DNA of 64,000 nt from Brevibacterium sp. 239c (GCF_900169365.1 NZ_FXZH01000014.1:62001-126000), one strand, 5' to 3'; numbered from the stretch's first letter, positions 8,506 to 17,543 are shown. The notes: generated from the letters alone by a model not told the origin. Translations and numbers: made by a program.

Positions 8506-9716
8506 CGGGAAACCTCCTCTGTGGTCTGCTGGGCCGAGACGCTGTGCTGGGTCGAGGCACTGGGCTGATTCGAGTTCTCGTTCGTGGCTGTGTACTTCTT
8601 CACGGCGGGAATGACCTCAGAGCCGATGGTCTCGATCTGTTTCATCACCTTCTCGTAGGGCATTCCGCCGAAGTCGATCTGACCGAGATAGCGCTGATGA
8701 CCGAAGACCTCGTGCTGATGGAGGATCTTCTCCACAATTTGCTGCGGGCTGCCGAGGTTGACGATGCTGTGCGGATCAACGGCCTGGGCGAAGAGCTGCT
8801 TGGGCATGCCCTGGCCATTCGTGCGCTTCATTCCCTCGTTGATATGAGGGTAGAGCCCGCGCAGCGCATCCTGTGACGTTTCGGCAACGTGGAGGAACCC
8901 GGCGGTCGCAATCGGCAAGGTGGCAGGGTCGAATCCCCGGTGACGAGCCGCCTCACGGTAGGAGTCGACCGTCTGCATGAACGACGAGGTGGTCCCGCCG
9001 AGGTGGGCCATGACCATGGGCACTCCGGCCAGCCCGGCCTTGATCGCACTCGTCGGGGCACCGCCCACAGCCCGCCAGATCGGCAGCGGGTCCTGCTCGG
9101 GGCGGGGGAGCACCTCGGCGTTGTTCAAAGGTGCACGGAATTGCCCGCTCCAGGTGACCGACTCCTCCCGATTGATCCGATTGAGAAGATCGAACTTCTC
9201 CTCGAAGAGTTCCTCGTAGTCGCGCAGATCATAGCCCAGGAGTTCGAAGAGTCCGATCCGCGAGGCGCGGCCGGCGACGAGTTCGGCGCGACCGCCGGAG
9301 ATGTGATCGATCGTGGAGAAGTTCTCGAACACACGCACCGGATCCGAGGTGCTCAGAATCGTCGAGGTGCTGCCGATGCGAATCGTGCTCGTCGCCTGGG
9401 CGATCGCACCGAGGATGACGGCATGGGCTTGAGATGCGAAATACTCCTGATGGCTCTCACCGACGCTGAAGAAATCGAAGCCCGCGTCCTCGGCCGCCTG
9501 TGCGTAGCCGATGAACTCGCGGATCCGCTCGCCTGCACCCACGCGAGATCCGTCGGCCGGGTCGGGAAGATGATCGCCGAGGCTGTACATCCCGAACTGC
9601 AGTCCCTGACCGGAGGCGAATCCCAGGTGATCCATCATGTTCGTAGGCTTCGTCTGGTCGGTGGACGCAGTCGGATCGGTGGGCTCGGTTTGGTCGGCGG
9701 GTTCGCTCAAATCCAT
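8502..9716 (-). CDS. Luciferase-like FMN-dependent monooxygenase (CE1758-like)
   Basis: The 404-residue protein is a bacterial-luciferase-fold (TIM barrel) oxygenase: LQFGMYSLGD at the first strand, DFFSVGESHQEYFASQAHAVILGAIAQAT, the flavin-binding IRIGSTSTILSTSDPVRVFE, and DHISGGRAELVAGR are all typical. About 25 N-terminal residues are a Thr/Pro/Asp-rich repeat (EPADQTEPTDPTAST), so translation may really begin at one of the two Met codons just after it. It needs reduced FMN from the reductase downstream, with which it is coupled. The MarR gene 55 bp upstream is co-oriented and may control it. Confidence 0.87.
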   Translation of the reverse strand: MDLSEPADQTEPTDPTASTDQTKPTNMMDHLGFASGQGLQFGMYSLGDHLPDPADGSRVGAGERIREFIGYAQAAEDAGFDFFSVGESHQEYFASQAHAVILGAIAQATSTIRIGSTSTILSTSDPVRVFENFSTIDHISGGRAELVAGRASRIGLFELLGYDLRDYEELFEEKFDLLNRINREESVTWSGQFRAPLNNAEVLPRPEQDPLPIWRAVGGAPTSAIKAGLAGVPMVMAHLGGTTSSFMQTVDSYREAARHRGFDPATLPIATAGFLHVAETSQDALRGLYPHINEGMKRTNGQGMPKQLFAQAVDPHSIVNLGSPQQIVEKILHQHEVFGHQRYLGQIDFGGMPYEKVMKQIETIGSEVIPAVKKYTATNENSNQPSASTQHSVSAQQTTEEVSR

Positions 9717-9771
9717 CTCCTCAGAAACTACTCGTTTGCCACGTCAACTGACAATTGGTACGAGATATTCC

Positions 9772-10221
9772 CTAGGCCCGATCTTCGCCGTCCTGCCGTC
9801 GGCGGCTGTTGTCGTAGAGCTTCTTCATCAGTGCATGCAGTTGCGTCTTCTCCTCCTCGTCGAGGGCCTCGTCGAAGAGTGAGGCCTGCTGCTGAAGCTG
9901 TGAGGGGAAAGCCCGTTCGAGGAGTTCGGCTCCCTTATCGGTCAGGGTGATGTGTTTGGTCTTCCAGTCCTGCGTGCGGGAAATGAGTCCCTCGGACTCG
10001 AGGCGGGAGAGCATCCGGGAGATGCCGCCGCCGGTGACGGTCAGTCCCCGAGCCAGGTCGGTCTGCGTGATCGGCTGAAAATTGCGGATATGTGCCAAGG
10101 CCTCGAACTGGGCAACAGTGAGACCGAATTGTCGCAGGTGGTCGTTGGAGAGCTGATTGCTGTTCTGGACGAAGCGGGCCATGCGCAGCCAAATCAACGT
10201 GGCCAGCGACAGATCTTCCAA
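9772..10221 (-). CDS. MarR family transcriptional regulator
   Basis: The 149-residue protein has the MarR winged helix: ITQTDLARGLTVTGGGISRMLSRLESEGLI as helix-turn-helix and SRTQDWKTKHITLTDKGAELL as the wing. The C-terminus is the usual long dimer helix, with a charged LDEEEKTQLHALMKKLYDN. It lies between the flavin-dependent oxygenase pair (same strand) and the divergent aromatic monooxygenase gene. A 10-bp-arm inverted repeat in the divergent gap is a likely target. It is therefore a candidate phenolic- or xenobiotic-responsive repressor of both flavoenzyme units, by inference. Confidence 0.9.
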   Translation of the reverse strand: MEDLSLATLIWLRMARFVQNSNQLSNDHLRQFGLTVAQFEALAHIRNFQPITQTDLARGLTVTGGGISRMLSRLESEGLISRTQDWKTKHITLTDKGAELLERAFPSQLQQQASLFDEALDEEEKTQLHALMKKLYDNSRRRQDGEDRA

Positions 10222-10284
10222 TGCGCCTCCTGCGATCTCGGGCCGAGCGCCTCGAATGCTCCCTGCCGCTCCTTACCTTATAGT

Positions 10285-10317
10285 GCACATGGGGGCTTTC
10301 GGCAAGGCCCCATGTGC
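10285..10317. promoter_or_regulatory. Inverted repeat between MarR and FAD-monooxygenase genes
   Basis: GCACATGGGG (10285-10294) and CCCCATGTGC (10308-10317) match perfectly around a 13-bp centre. It lies 64 bp upstream of the MarR start and 41 bp upstream of the monooxygenase start. It may be an operator; the spacing would also permit a hairpin, but no T-run follows. Confidence 0.55.
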
Positions 10318-10357
10318 TGCGCACAATGATATTCTGCCTCGAAGGAACGGAACGGCC

Positions 10358-11884
10358 ATGACTGAAGTGATCATCGTAGGAGCAGGGCCCACCGGGCTGA
10401 TGCTGGCGGCGGAGCTGGCCCTGGCCGGTGTCGACATTGCGCTGCTGGAACGACGTCCGAATCAGGAGCTGATCGGAACACGTGCGCTCGGCCTGCAGGC
10501 GCGGACCATCGAAATGCTCGATCAGCGTGGCATCGCTGATCGTTTTCTCGCCGAGGGCCAAGTCGCGCAGGTTCTGGGCTTCGGGACCACACGTCTGAGC
10601 ATCATCGATTTTCCGTCTCGGCATCCCTACGGATTGGGGCTGCATCAGCAGCACACCGAACGCTTATTGGCGCAGCGGGTCAGCGAGCTCGGGGTGAGAA
10701 TCGACTATGGCGTCGAAGTCACCGGATTCGATCAGGACCTCAAAGGAGTCGACGCCAGGCTCTCCGACGGCCGCGAGCTGCGCGCCGAATACCTCGTCGG
10801 CTGCGACGGCGGACGCAGCCTCATCCGGAAGATGGCCGGGATCGATTTTCCCGGGTGGGAACCGACCATGAGCAGTCTTATCGCTGAAGTCGAACTTTCC
10901 ACGGAACCGGAATGGGGTGTCCACCATCACGCGTTCGGTACGCAGGCGTTCAGCCAGCTCACGTCCGGTCGTGCCAGCCTCGTGGTCTCGGAGAGAGAGC
11001 CGCAGGAGAATTCAGAGCCCACCCTCGAGGACCTGCGCTCTGCACTGAACGATGCCTGGGGCACTGACTTCGGGGCTCACAATCCCAGCACGATCACTCG
11101 CTTCACCGACATGGCCCGCCAGGTCTCAGCCTACCGTTCGTCCCGGGTGCTCCTGGCCGGTGACGCGGCGCATGTGCATTCCCCGGTCGGTGGCCAGGGC
11201 CTCAACACCGGCGTCCAGGATGCCGTGAACCTGGGGTGGAAGCTCGCCCAGGTCGTCAGGGGAGTCTCGCCTGAGGCCCTTCTCAACACCTATCATTCCG
11301 AGCGCCATGCAGTCGGCGCGCGAGTCATCCACCACAACCTGGCACAGACGGCACTGATGCGGATGGAGGATCGCATCCAGGCTCTGACCGAAGTCGTCGA
11401 CGAGTGGCTGCATATGGACGAACCGCGCAGAACACTCGCCGGGGCGCTGTCCGGACTCGACATCCGATACGAGACTTCAGCAGAGCGCGGAACCAGCAGG
11501 GGCGACGAGGTGCACCCGCTGCTGGGGCGTCGCGTACCCGACGTCGATCTCCACACCTCAGAGGGAATGCGTCGCCTGTATACCTACCTCCACGAAGGGC
11601 AGGCAGTGCTGCTCAACCTCGGCGATCCGGGTGATCTCGACATCACGGCATGGTCAGACCTGGTGAGGCGAGTCGATGCGCGTTACTACGGTGGGTGGGA
11701 GCTGCCGGTCGTCGGTGAGGTGGCGGCTCCCACAGCTGTGCTCGTCCGGCCCGACGGCTATGTGGCATGGGTCGGCGAATCCTCCTCGACGGGTCTGGAC
11801 GAAGCGCTGGCATTCTGGTTCGGTTCCTCATCCGGCATGAAAGAATGGATGCCAGAAGATATGAGCGCTGAGCAGCAGGAGTGA
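10358..11884 (+). CDS. FAD-dependent aromatic-ring monooxygenase (PheA/TfdB family)
   Basis: The 508-residue flavoprotein has the FAD fingerprint VIIVGAGPTGLMLAAELALAG at the N-terminus, the DG motif YLVGCDGGRSLIRK, and the GD motif VLLAGDAAHVHSPVGGQGLNTGVQDA. The C-terminal thioredoxin-like domain ends with VLVRPDGYVAWVG, as in phenol hydroxylases and rifampicin monooxygenase. It should hydroxylate a phenolic or polyketide-like substrate using NAD(P)H and O2. ATG 10358 is preceded by GAAGGAAC; the longer frame from 10157 overlaps the MarR gene and its operator. A divergent MarR gene probably controls it. Drug inactivation is possible but unproven. Confidence 0.85.
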   Translation: MTEVIIVGAGPTGLMLAAELALAGVDIALLERRPNQELIGTRALGLQARTIEMLDQRGIADRFLAEGQVAQVLGFGTTRLSIIDFPSRHPYGLGLHQQHTERLLAQRVSELGVRIDYGVEVTGFDQDLKGVDARLSDGRELRAEYLVGCDGGRSLIRKMAGIDFPGWEPTMSSLIAEVELSTEPEWGVHHHAFGTQAFSQLTSGRASLVVSEREPQENSEPTLEDLRSALNDAWGTDFGAHNPSTITRFTDMARQVSAYRSSRVLLAGDAAHVHSPVGGQGLNTGVQDAVNLGWKLAQVVRGVSPEALLNTYHSERHAVGARVIHHNLAQTALMRMEDRIQALTEVVDEWLHMDEPRRTLAGALSGLDIRYETSAERGTSRGDEVHPLLGRRVPDVDLHTSEGMRRLYTYLHEGQAVLLNLGDPGDLDITAWSDLVRRVDARYYGGWELPVVGEVAAPTAVLVRPDGYVAWVGESSSTGLDEALAFWFGSSSGMKEWMPEDMSAEQQE

Positions 11885-11887
11885 CAC

Positions 11888-12421
11888 GTGAATAGTCAGA
11901 ACGCCGACCGCCTCGGTGCGGGACGAACTGCCGCCGTCATCATCGCCTCCACCTCGGCGGCCAGGGGCGAAGCGGCCGATACCACCGGCCCCATCCTCGT
12001 CGACTGGCTGCGCACCCGCGGCTACGAGACACCCGATGCCATTGTCGTCCGTGACGGCGAACCCGTCGGCCAAGCGCTGCGCACACTCCTCGTCGATACC
12101 CCGGAAGACGATCGCCCGCGCATCATCGTCACCAGCGGCGGTACGGGACTGGCACCGGATGACCGGACCCCGGAATTCACCGCTGAGCTTCTGGAACGAC
12201 AGTCCCCAGGTCTCGTGTACGCGATGTGGCGCAAGGGACTGGAGACGACCACCTCGGCGGTGATGAGTCGCGGAGTCGCCGGCGTGCGCGGCCGCAGCTT
12301 CGTCATCAACTTCCCCGGCTCGAAGGGCGGCGTCAAGGACGGCATCACCGTCATCGACGACCTGCTCGAACACATCCAAACCTCGGTCGAGGACACCACC
12401 GACCACGGACCAAGGGTCTGA
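11888..12421 (+). CDS. moaB: MoaB/MogA family molybdenum cofactor protein
   Basis: The 177-residue protein has the MoCF-biosynthesis fold with the molybdopterin-binding signature TSGGTGLAPDDRTPE and the later FVINFPGSKGGVKDGI. MogA/MoaB enzymes adenylylate molybdopterin before metal insertion. It begins three bases after the monooxygenase stop and is followed four bases later by fdhD, so it forms a small Mo-enzyme maturation unit in the cytoplasm. Its transcription with the monooxygenase gene looks incidental. Confidence 0.9.
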   Translation: MNSQNADRLGAGRTAAVIIASTSAARGEAADTTGPILVDWLRTRGYETPDAIVVRDGEPVGQALRTLLVDTPEDDRPRIIVTSGGTGLAPDDRTPEFTAELLERQSPGLVYAMWRKGLETTTSAVMSRGVAGVRGRSFVINFPGSKGGVKDGITVIDDLLEHIQTSVEDTTDHGPRV

Positions 12422-12425
12422 TCAT

Positions 12426-13319
12426 ATGGCACAGCGCAGGGCCGTTCGGGCCCGAGTCCACAAATTCGACGCCTCCGGAGAGATCTCCGCGGGACCCGAT
12501 TCCCTAGCAGGGGAAGAGCCGCTGGAGATCCGGCTCAACGGCGAGCAGTTCTCCGTCACGATGCGCACCCCCGGCAACGACATCGACCTCGTGGCTGGCT
12601 ACCTCCTCTCCGAGGCGGTCATCGCGACTATGGCCGACATCGAGGAGATCGACTTCTCCACCGGGCTCGCCCCTGACGGCACCCGGAACCACAACGTCGC
12701 GGCAGTGCGGCTGCGGCCCGGAATCTGGAGCGCCGAGGCGGCCCCCGCCCGCTCCGTCTACACCTCGTCCTCGTGTGGGATCTGTGGAACAGCGGCCATC
12801 GACGCGGTGACGAAGACCTCCGCCTACCCTCTGATCCCGGCTTCCTTCCACCTCGACGAGGATGACGATGAAGAGTACCGGTTCCCGCCTCTGCTCTCGG
12901 CGGCACGGATCGGTGAGCTGCCCGACCGGCTGCGCACACAGCAGGATGTCTTCGACAAGACCGGGGGAGTCCACGCCGCAGCACTCTTCGCTGTCGGTGA
13001 TGACCCCAATGCTGAACCGAAGCTCCTCATCGGACGCGAGGATGTGGGCCGTCACAATGCTGTCGACAAGGTCATCGGCTGGGCGATGTCACACCATGGA
13101 CCCGGTCTGCCGCTGAGCCGCACCGTCCTCCAGGTCTCAGCACGTGCCTCATTCGAGCTCGTCCAGAAGTCCGCGATGGCAGGCATCCCGATGATGTCGG
13201 CCGTGAGCGCACCCTCCGCGCTGGCCGTCGATCACGGCAAGAGCGTGGGTGTGTCCGTCATCGGCTTCAACCGCCGAGGCCGCTTCAACGCGTATTCCTA
13301 TCCGGAGCGCATCGCCTGA
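12426..13319 (+). CDS. fdhD: Formate dehydrogenase accessory sulfurtransferase FdhD
   Basis: The 297-residue protein is FdhD: an N-terminal EEPLEIRLNGEQFSVTMRTPGNDIDLVAGYLLSE, the essential Cys loop YTSSSCGICGTAAI, the KTGGVHAAALF segment, REDVGRHNAVDKVIGWA, and a C-terminal ARASFELVQKSAMAGIPMMSAVSAPSALAV. FdhD passes sulfur from a cysteine desulfurase to the Mo cofactor and is required for formate dehydrogenase activity. The CxxC loop is intact. It follows moaB; the formate dehydrogenase itself is not in this window. Confidence 0.96.
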   Translation: MAQRRAVRARVHKFDASGEISAGPDSLAGEEPLEIRLNGEQFSVTMRTPGNDIDLVAGYLLSEAVIATMADIEEIDFSTGLAPDGTRNHNVAAVRLRPGIWSAEAAPARSVYTSSSCGICGTAAIDAVTKTSAYPLIPASFHLDEDDDEEYRFPPLLSAARIGELPDRLRTQQDVFDKTGGVHAAALFAVGDDPNAEPKLLIGREDVGRHNAVDKVIGWAMSHHGPGLPLSRTVLQVSARASFELVQKSAMAGIPMMSAVSAPSALAVDHGKSVGVSVIGFNRRGRFNAYSYPERIA

Positions 13320-13363
13320 ACGTACTGCCCCCGCGGTCCTACCTCGGTGCTAGATTCGGTGGG

Positions 13364-14488
13364 ATGGGAATCAATGATGATCGCAACGCGCACACGTCCG
13401 CCCTCTCACTCGCCGAGGCGCAAGCGGAATGGGATGTCGAACGAACCTTCCTTGACTCATGCTCGTACGGGCCACCACCTCGGCGCGGGTGGGACGCGAT
13501 GCAGGCATCGCTTGAGCAATGGCGGCGCGGGTCTCGTCCCTGGCAGACCTGGGCGGAATCCGTCCAGACGTCGCGAGAACTCTTCGCCCGGATGGTCGGT
13601 GCGGATGCGGACTGGGTGACCACCGGTGCCGCCGTCTCCCAGCTGCTCGCCCCGATCGCCGCGGCCCTTCCCGATGGTGCTGAAGTCCTCGTCCCCGACA
13701 TCGAATTCACCTCCGGGGTCTACCCGTTCGCCGTCCACGCGGACCGCGGTGTGCGCGTTCGCACCGCCCCGCTGCGCTCCCTCGCCGAGGCGATCGATGA
13801 GTCAACAGCGCTCGTGTCGTTCTCGGCAGCACAGTCGGCAACAGGGGAGGTGGCCGATATCTCGGCGATCACGGCACGGGCGCGCGAGGTGGGAGCACTG
13901 ACCGTCCTCGATGGCACGCAGGCTGCCGGGTGGCTGCCGCTGAATGCCGCCGAGGTCGACTTCCTCGCTGTCGCCGCCTACAAATGGCTCTGCGCTCCGC
14001 GCGGTGCTGCCTTCCTCACGATGCACCCTCCGGCAAGACGTGGCGCGGATGAGACGCGCACTCGGGCGCAGGTCGAATTCGCGGATCGATTGAAGCCGCT
14101 TTCCGCTGGATGGTTCGCAGGCGGGAGCGGAGCCAGCTTCGGCATGCCGATGCGTCTGGCAGACAACGCCCGCGCCTTCGACATCTCCCCGGCCTGGCAC
14201 AGCTGGGTGGGGATGGCACCGGCGCTCGAGCTTCTGCTCGAGGTCGGCGTCGACCAGATCCATGCACACGATGTGGCCTTGGCCAATACCTTCCGTGCGG
14301 GGGTGGGTATGGAAGCGTCGAACTCTGCGATCGTGTCGATCGAGGTCGCCGATGCGGCACCCTCGCGACTTGATGAGGCGGGGATCCGATTCTCCATGAC
14401 CGACGGACGGGCACGTTTCGGCTTCCACATCTACAACGATGAAGACGATGTCACCGCAACAGTTGAAGCGCTGCGCGGACTGACATGA
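13364..14488 (+). CDS. Class V aminotransferase-fold PLP enzyme
   Basis: The 374-residue protein shows the fold-type I class V pattern: VTTGAAVSQLLAPIAAALPDGAEVLVPDIEFTS, the Asp in LTVLDGTQAAGWLPL that pairs with the pyridine nitrogen, and the PLP lysine in VAAYKWLCAPRGAAFL. It resembles cysteine-desulfurase-like and kynureninase-like proteins, but no active-site Cys loop typical of IscS/SufS is visible, so the reaction is unclear. The TAGATT box 15 bases before the ATG suggests a nearly leaderless transcript. Its place after fdhD could hint at sulfur supply, but the separate promoter weakens that. Confidence 0.8.
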   Translation: MGINDDRNAHTSALSLAEAQAEWDVERTFLDSCSYGPPPRRGWDAMQASLEQWRRGSRPWQTWAESVQTSRELFARMVGADADWVTTGAAVSQLLAPIAAALPDGAEVLVPDIEFTSGVYPFAVHADRGVRVRTAPLRSLAEAIDESTALVSFSAAQSATGEVADISAITARAREVGALTVLDGTQAAGWLPLNAAEVDFLAVAAYKWLCAPRGAAFLTMHPPARRGADETRTRAQVEFADRLKPLSAGWFAGGSGASFGMPMRLADNARAFDISPAWHSWVGMAPALELLLEVGVDQIHAHDVALANTFRAGVGMEASNSAIVSIEVADAAPSRLDEAGIRFSMTDGRARFGFHIYNDEDDVTATVEALRGLT

Positions 14489-14630
14489 GCGATGCCGCCG
14501 GACTCGTTCTGCACTCAGCTGCTGGGCCCCCGGCGCTGTGCCCAGCCCAAATTCCGGCTTGTTGTAGGCGGGGATGTTGATCGCTCCACGGACGGTATCG
14601 ATGTCCATCTCCCGTAGCCGTGCTGCAACG

Positions 14631-15785
14631 CTAACCCTCCGCGGACTCCTCGACCACTCTGTCCGTGGCCAGCAGGGTCCGGTCGCCGGCCCGCAGAGTC
14701 CCCAGCCCCTTCGACGTGAAGACATCGGGAACCGCCACGATGCCCGAACCCTTGGCCGGGTAGCCTCGGGCGATGCTGCCGGTGGCTGCGTTGTGGACTC
14801 GCAGCGTCCCGTCTTCGCGCAGGTAGATGAGACCGCCCACAGCGGCCTCCAAGACCACGGACTTCGGCAGAGACACAGGCAATTCGTTCGACCCGGTCAC
14901 GTCAATGACCGTCAGGCCGTGTGAATCCCGGGTGACGGTCATCTTCGAGTTCGCATCGTGGGCGATCTCGCTGGCGGAATCGTCGAGGACGTCACCTGAC
15001 TCTGCATCGATGACTGGCCCGGATCCGTCCTTCGCCTCAAGGTGGATGAGACCCTCAACCTGGTCGGGGAATGCTGTGAGAGTTTCGGCGTTCCAGTCAT
15101 GGTCTGACAGCGGTACCTCCCAGTCGACATCTCCGCCGGTCGTGGCGGTGAGTGTGCCCTCGTCGACGCTGAGGACCGTCCCCCGATACTCGCCGAGGAC
15201 ACGTGCTCCCGACGAAGCCTGGCCTGCGACTTCACCGGTGTCAGGCTCAAGGGCCACGGTTTCCGAGTCATCATCGGAGGAGAATACGGCGCCAGGTCCC
15301 TGCATCGGACCGGGGACCTCGGTTGGTCCCCACTTCTGTTCGCCCGTTTCCAGGTCGTAGGCGCTCGCCGTCACCTCGGTGTCGCAGGTTTCATCGGACG
15401 ACGAATCTGTGAGCACCGCCAGCGGAGTCCCCTCGCTGTCGGCGGTGACACTGAATCCGCTGCAGCCCGTGGGCCGCTGGGCCTGCCACAGGGTGGTGCC
15501 GTTGCTGTCGACGGCGCTGAAGTCCAGACGGTCATCACCGCTGCTTGCAGACAGGAATACATCGCCGAGGTGTTTGACGTCGAGATCCCAGTCCGGCTCC
15601 ACGAGTTCGAGCGGTTCGACTATCAGCGGCAGCTGCAGGTCGGAGGCGTCGACCGCCTCAAGCTTCTTGTCGACCTGCTTCGGTTCGCGATCGAGCTCGG
15701 GTGGTTCCTCGACAGGAGTGCAGCCGAAAAGTGCCAGTGCTAGGGGCAGACTGGCCCCCAGGGCGAAGAATCTTCGTCGGGCCAT
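14631..15785 (-). CDS. Secreted lipoprotein with PQQ-like beta-propeller repeats
   Basis: The 384-residue product starts with a lipoprotein signal (RR-rich head, hydrophobic core, lipobox LALFGC, acylated Cys about 22). The mature part has repeated blade-like motifs (DSNGTTLWQAQ, DLETGEQKWGP, DVDWEVPL) like PQQ/BamB-type propellers without evident PQQ ligands. It is a paralogue of the lipoprotein at 17544-18806; both share the motif order FLS...D, AVDS.G..LW.AQR, YDL.TG...WGP. It is coupled to ccdA by a one-base TGATG overlap, which ties it to envelope thiol redox. Its exact role is unknown; a binding scaffold or chaperone outside the membrane is plausible. Confidence 0.75.
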   Translation of the reverse strand: MARRRFFALGASLPLALALFGCTPVEEPPELDREPKQVDKKLEAVDASDLQLPLIVEPLELVEPDWDLDVKHLGDVFLSASSGDDRLDFSAVDSNGTTLWQAQRPTGCSGFSVTADSEGTPLAVLTDSSSDETCDTEVTASAYDLETGEQKWGPTEVPGPMQGPGAVFSSDDDSETVALEPDTGEVAGQASSGARVLGEYRGTVLSVDEGTLTATTGGDVDWEVPLSDHDWNAETLTAFPDQVEGLIHLEAKDGSGPVIDAESGDVLDDSASEIAHDANSKMTVTRDSHGLTVIDVTGSNELPVSLPKSVVLEAAVGGLIYLREDGTLRVHNAATGSIARGYPAKGSGIVAVPDVFTSKGLGTLRAGDRTLLATDRVVEESAEG

Positions 15786-16732
15786 CAGTGCCTCGGCTCG
15801 TCTCTGACCGGACGCTCGTCTCTGGCAGGGCTCTCGTTGCTCTTGCTGCTCTCGTTGATCTCGGCGTCAGTGGCCCTGCCTTGCTCGCCCCTGTCGCGAA
15901 TTTCCTTAGCACGACGGCGTTCATGACGGAACCACAGGACGATGGCCATGACCGCCAGCAGACACACGACGATGATGTCGACCGTCGTCGATGTCCAGCT
16001 GCTCGCCCATTCCTGAGCATGAGCGAGGCTGGATGTCGAGACCAGGGACGGCGCCGAGACCAGGCCGTTCGTCATCCAGAAGACGATGCCGATGACGATC
16101 ATCAGTGCTCCGGTGATCATCGAGATGACGGGCAGGCGCCGGCCGAAGAAATTGACCGAGCCTCCGCGCATGACCGACCGGGTTCGCGGGCCGATCCGTG
16201 ACCACAGTGCCGCGATGATGAACAGCGGGACCACCATGCCGGCACCGTAGATCGCGAGCATCACGCCGCCCAGGAACACGCTGCCTCGTGTGGCCGCCAG
16301 GGTGAGGACCGCGCCGAGAATGGGCCCGGAGCAGACACCGGCGATCCCGCTCGTGGCACCGAGGAGGAACGTCTTCGTCGCTCCGGTCGCCGTCGCGGAC
16401 TTGGACCTCATGGCGTCGGCGCCGGGCAGTGCCTTGGCGGGGTCGAAGCCGAATCCGAAGAACTGGACGATGCCGAGGATGATGAGGATCACCGAGGCGA
16501 CGAGGACGATGGGGCCGCGATATGCGGTGAAGAGGGCACCAAGTGTTCCGGCCCCCATCCCCAGCGGGATGAGGACGAGCAGCATGCCCACGTAGAAGAT
16601 GGCCGCGTGGAGCACGAGTCGTGAGCCGACGCCGACTGTGGAGCCGAAGAAGGCCGGCAGCAGCAGGGCCGCACACGGGCTGAGCAGCGCGAGCACGCCG
16701 CCGATGAAGGCACTGAGCAATCCGATGTCCAT
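15785..16732 (-). CDS. ccdA: CcdA/DsbD-type thiol-disulfide transporter
   Basis: The 315-residue membrane protein matches the CcdA family, with a longer C-terminus than usual. The paired reactive cysteines appear as LSPCAALLLPAFFG in the first helix and SGIAGVCSGPILG in the fourth. Six to seven membrane helices are visible, followed by a charged tail. CcdA carries electrons from cytoplasmic thioredoxin across the membrane to extracytoplasmic thioredoxin-like proteins. Here it lies between a membrane-anchored DsbA (upstream) and a propeller lipoprotein (downstream), each joined by TGATG overlaps, so the three are one operon. Confidence 0.9.
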   Translation of the reverse strand: MDIGLLSAFIGGVLALLSPCAALLLPAFFGSTVGVGSRLVLHAAIFYVGMLLVLIPLGMGAGTLGALFTAYRGPIVLVASVILIILGIVQFFGFGFDPAKALPGADAMRSKSATATGATKTFLLGATSGIAGVCSGPILGAVLTLAATRGSVFLGGVMLAIYGAGMVVPLFIIAALWSRIGPRTRSVMRGGSVNFFGRRLPVISMITGALMIVIGIVFWMTNGLVSAPSLVSTSSLAHAQEWASSWTSTTVDIIVVCLLAVMAIVLWFRHERRRAKEIRDRGEQGRATDAEINESSKSNESPARDERPVRDEPRH

Positions 16733-17475
16733 CAGTTCGCTCCTTCCAGTTTCGCTTCGATGGCGTCGACGAAGACGCTGGTGGGCTGGGCGCCGACATA
16801 GGGCTCGTCGTCGAGGATGAACGTCGGCGTAGAGAATGCACCGAGTTCGGTGCCCATCTTGGCGTTCTTGTCCACGGCCTTGGCCGTCTCATCCGAATTC
16901 ATGTCCTTGGTGAACCGGTCCATGTCGAGGCCGATGTCGGAGGCCACGGATGTCAGCGCCTCGGGGGAGAGCTGCGCCGGTGGCCGTGGTTTGCCTCCGG
17001 CGAAGAGCTTGTCGTGGAACTCCCAGTGCTTGTCCTGCAGCGCGGCGGCGTAGGCGGCTTTGGCTGCCTGTTCGGATGCGGCGCCGAAGACATTGACCTC
17101 GCGCCATTCGATGCGCAGATCACCGGAGTCGACGTAGTCGAGCATTGTCGGCAGGGTGTCCTGGGACCAGGCCGCACAGTAGGGGCACTGGTAGTCGGAG
17201 AAGACGACGAGAGTGACCGGGGCATCCGCCGGGCCCTCGGCCAAGGGGTCATCAGCGTCGGTGTCGAAGTCGCTGACATCCTTCTGCTGAGGGTCCTCGA
17301 CCTCGGTGACGACGACATCCGGCTCCTTCTGCTCGCCGGCGGCCCTCTGGGCAGAATCGTCACCCTGCTCTCGATCCATGAAGAGGATCATGAGCACGAG
17401 AACCAGTGCCGCGGCGATGACCGTGAGGGGTATCCACCACCGGTATCGGGGCCTGGCTGCTTCGTGTCTCGGCAT
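16732..17475 (-). CDS. Membrane-anchored DsbA family thioredoxin-like protein
   Basis: The 247-residue protein has one N-terminal membrane anchor (WWIPLTVIAAALVLVLMILF), an acidic linker, then a DsbA-type thioredoxin domain with active site QCPYCAAW and the late cis-Pro region FSTPTFILDDEPYVGA. It faces the outside and should oxidise or isomerise secreted proteins. It is the first gene of the dsbA-ccdA-lipoprotein operon. ATG 17475 has AGGAG eight bases upstream, and the BlaI-like palindrome TTACTA-N7-TAGTAA lies 16 bp upstream of it. It is clearly paralogous to the DsbA at 18813-19571. Confidence 0.9.
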   Translation of the reverse strand: MPRHEAARPRYRWWIPLTVIAAALVLVLMILFMDREQGDDSAQRAAGEQKEPDVVVTEVEDPQQKDVSDFDTDADDPLAEGPADAPVTLVVFSDYQCPYCAAWSQDTLPTMLDYVDSGDLRIEWREVNVFGAASEQAAKAAYAAALQDKHWEFHDKLFAGGKPRPPAQLSPEALTSVASDIGLDMDRFTKDMNSDETAKAVDKNAKMGTELGAFSTPTFILDDEPYVGAQPTSVFVDAIEAKLEGAN

Positions 17476-17490
17476 ATCAGCACTCCTGAA

Positions 17491-17509
17491 TTACTATTCC
17501 GCTTAGTAA
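17491..17509. promoter_or_regulatory. Palindrome TTACTA-N7-TAGTAA, candidate BlaI operator A
   Basis: The arms match exactly around a 7-bp centre. The same pattern occurs at 19668-19688, next to the other dsbA gene and upstream of the blaI operon. The TACTA/TAGTA core is like that bound by BlaI/MecI repressors. It sits 16 bp from the dsbA ATG. Confidence 0.7.
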
Positions 17510-17543
17510 ATTGTAGAACATGGCAGTTCAGCGATCCCAAAGT

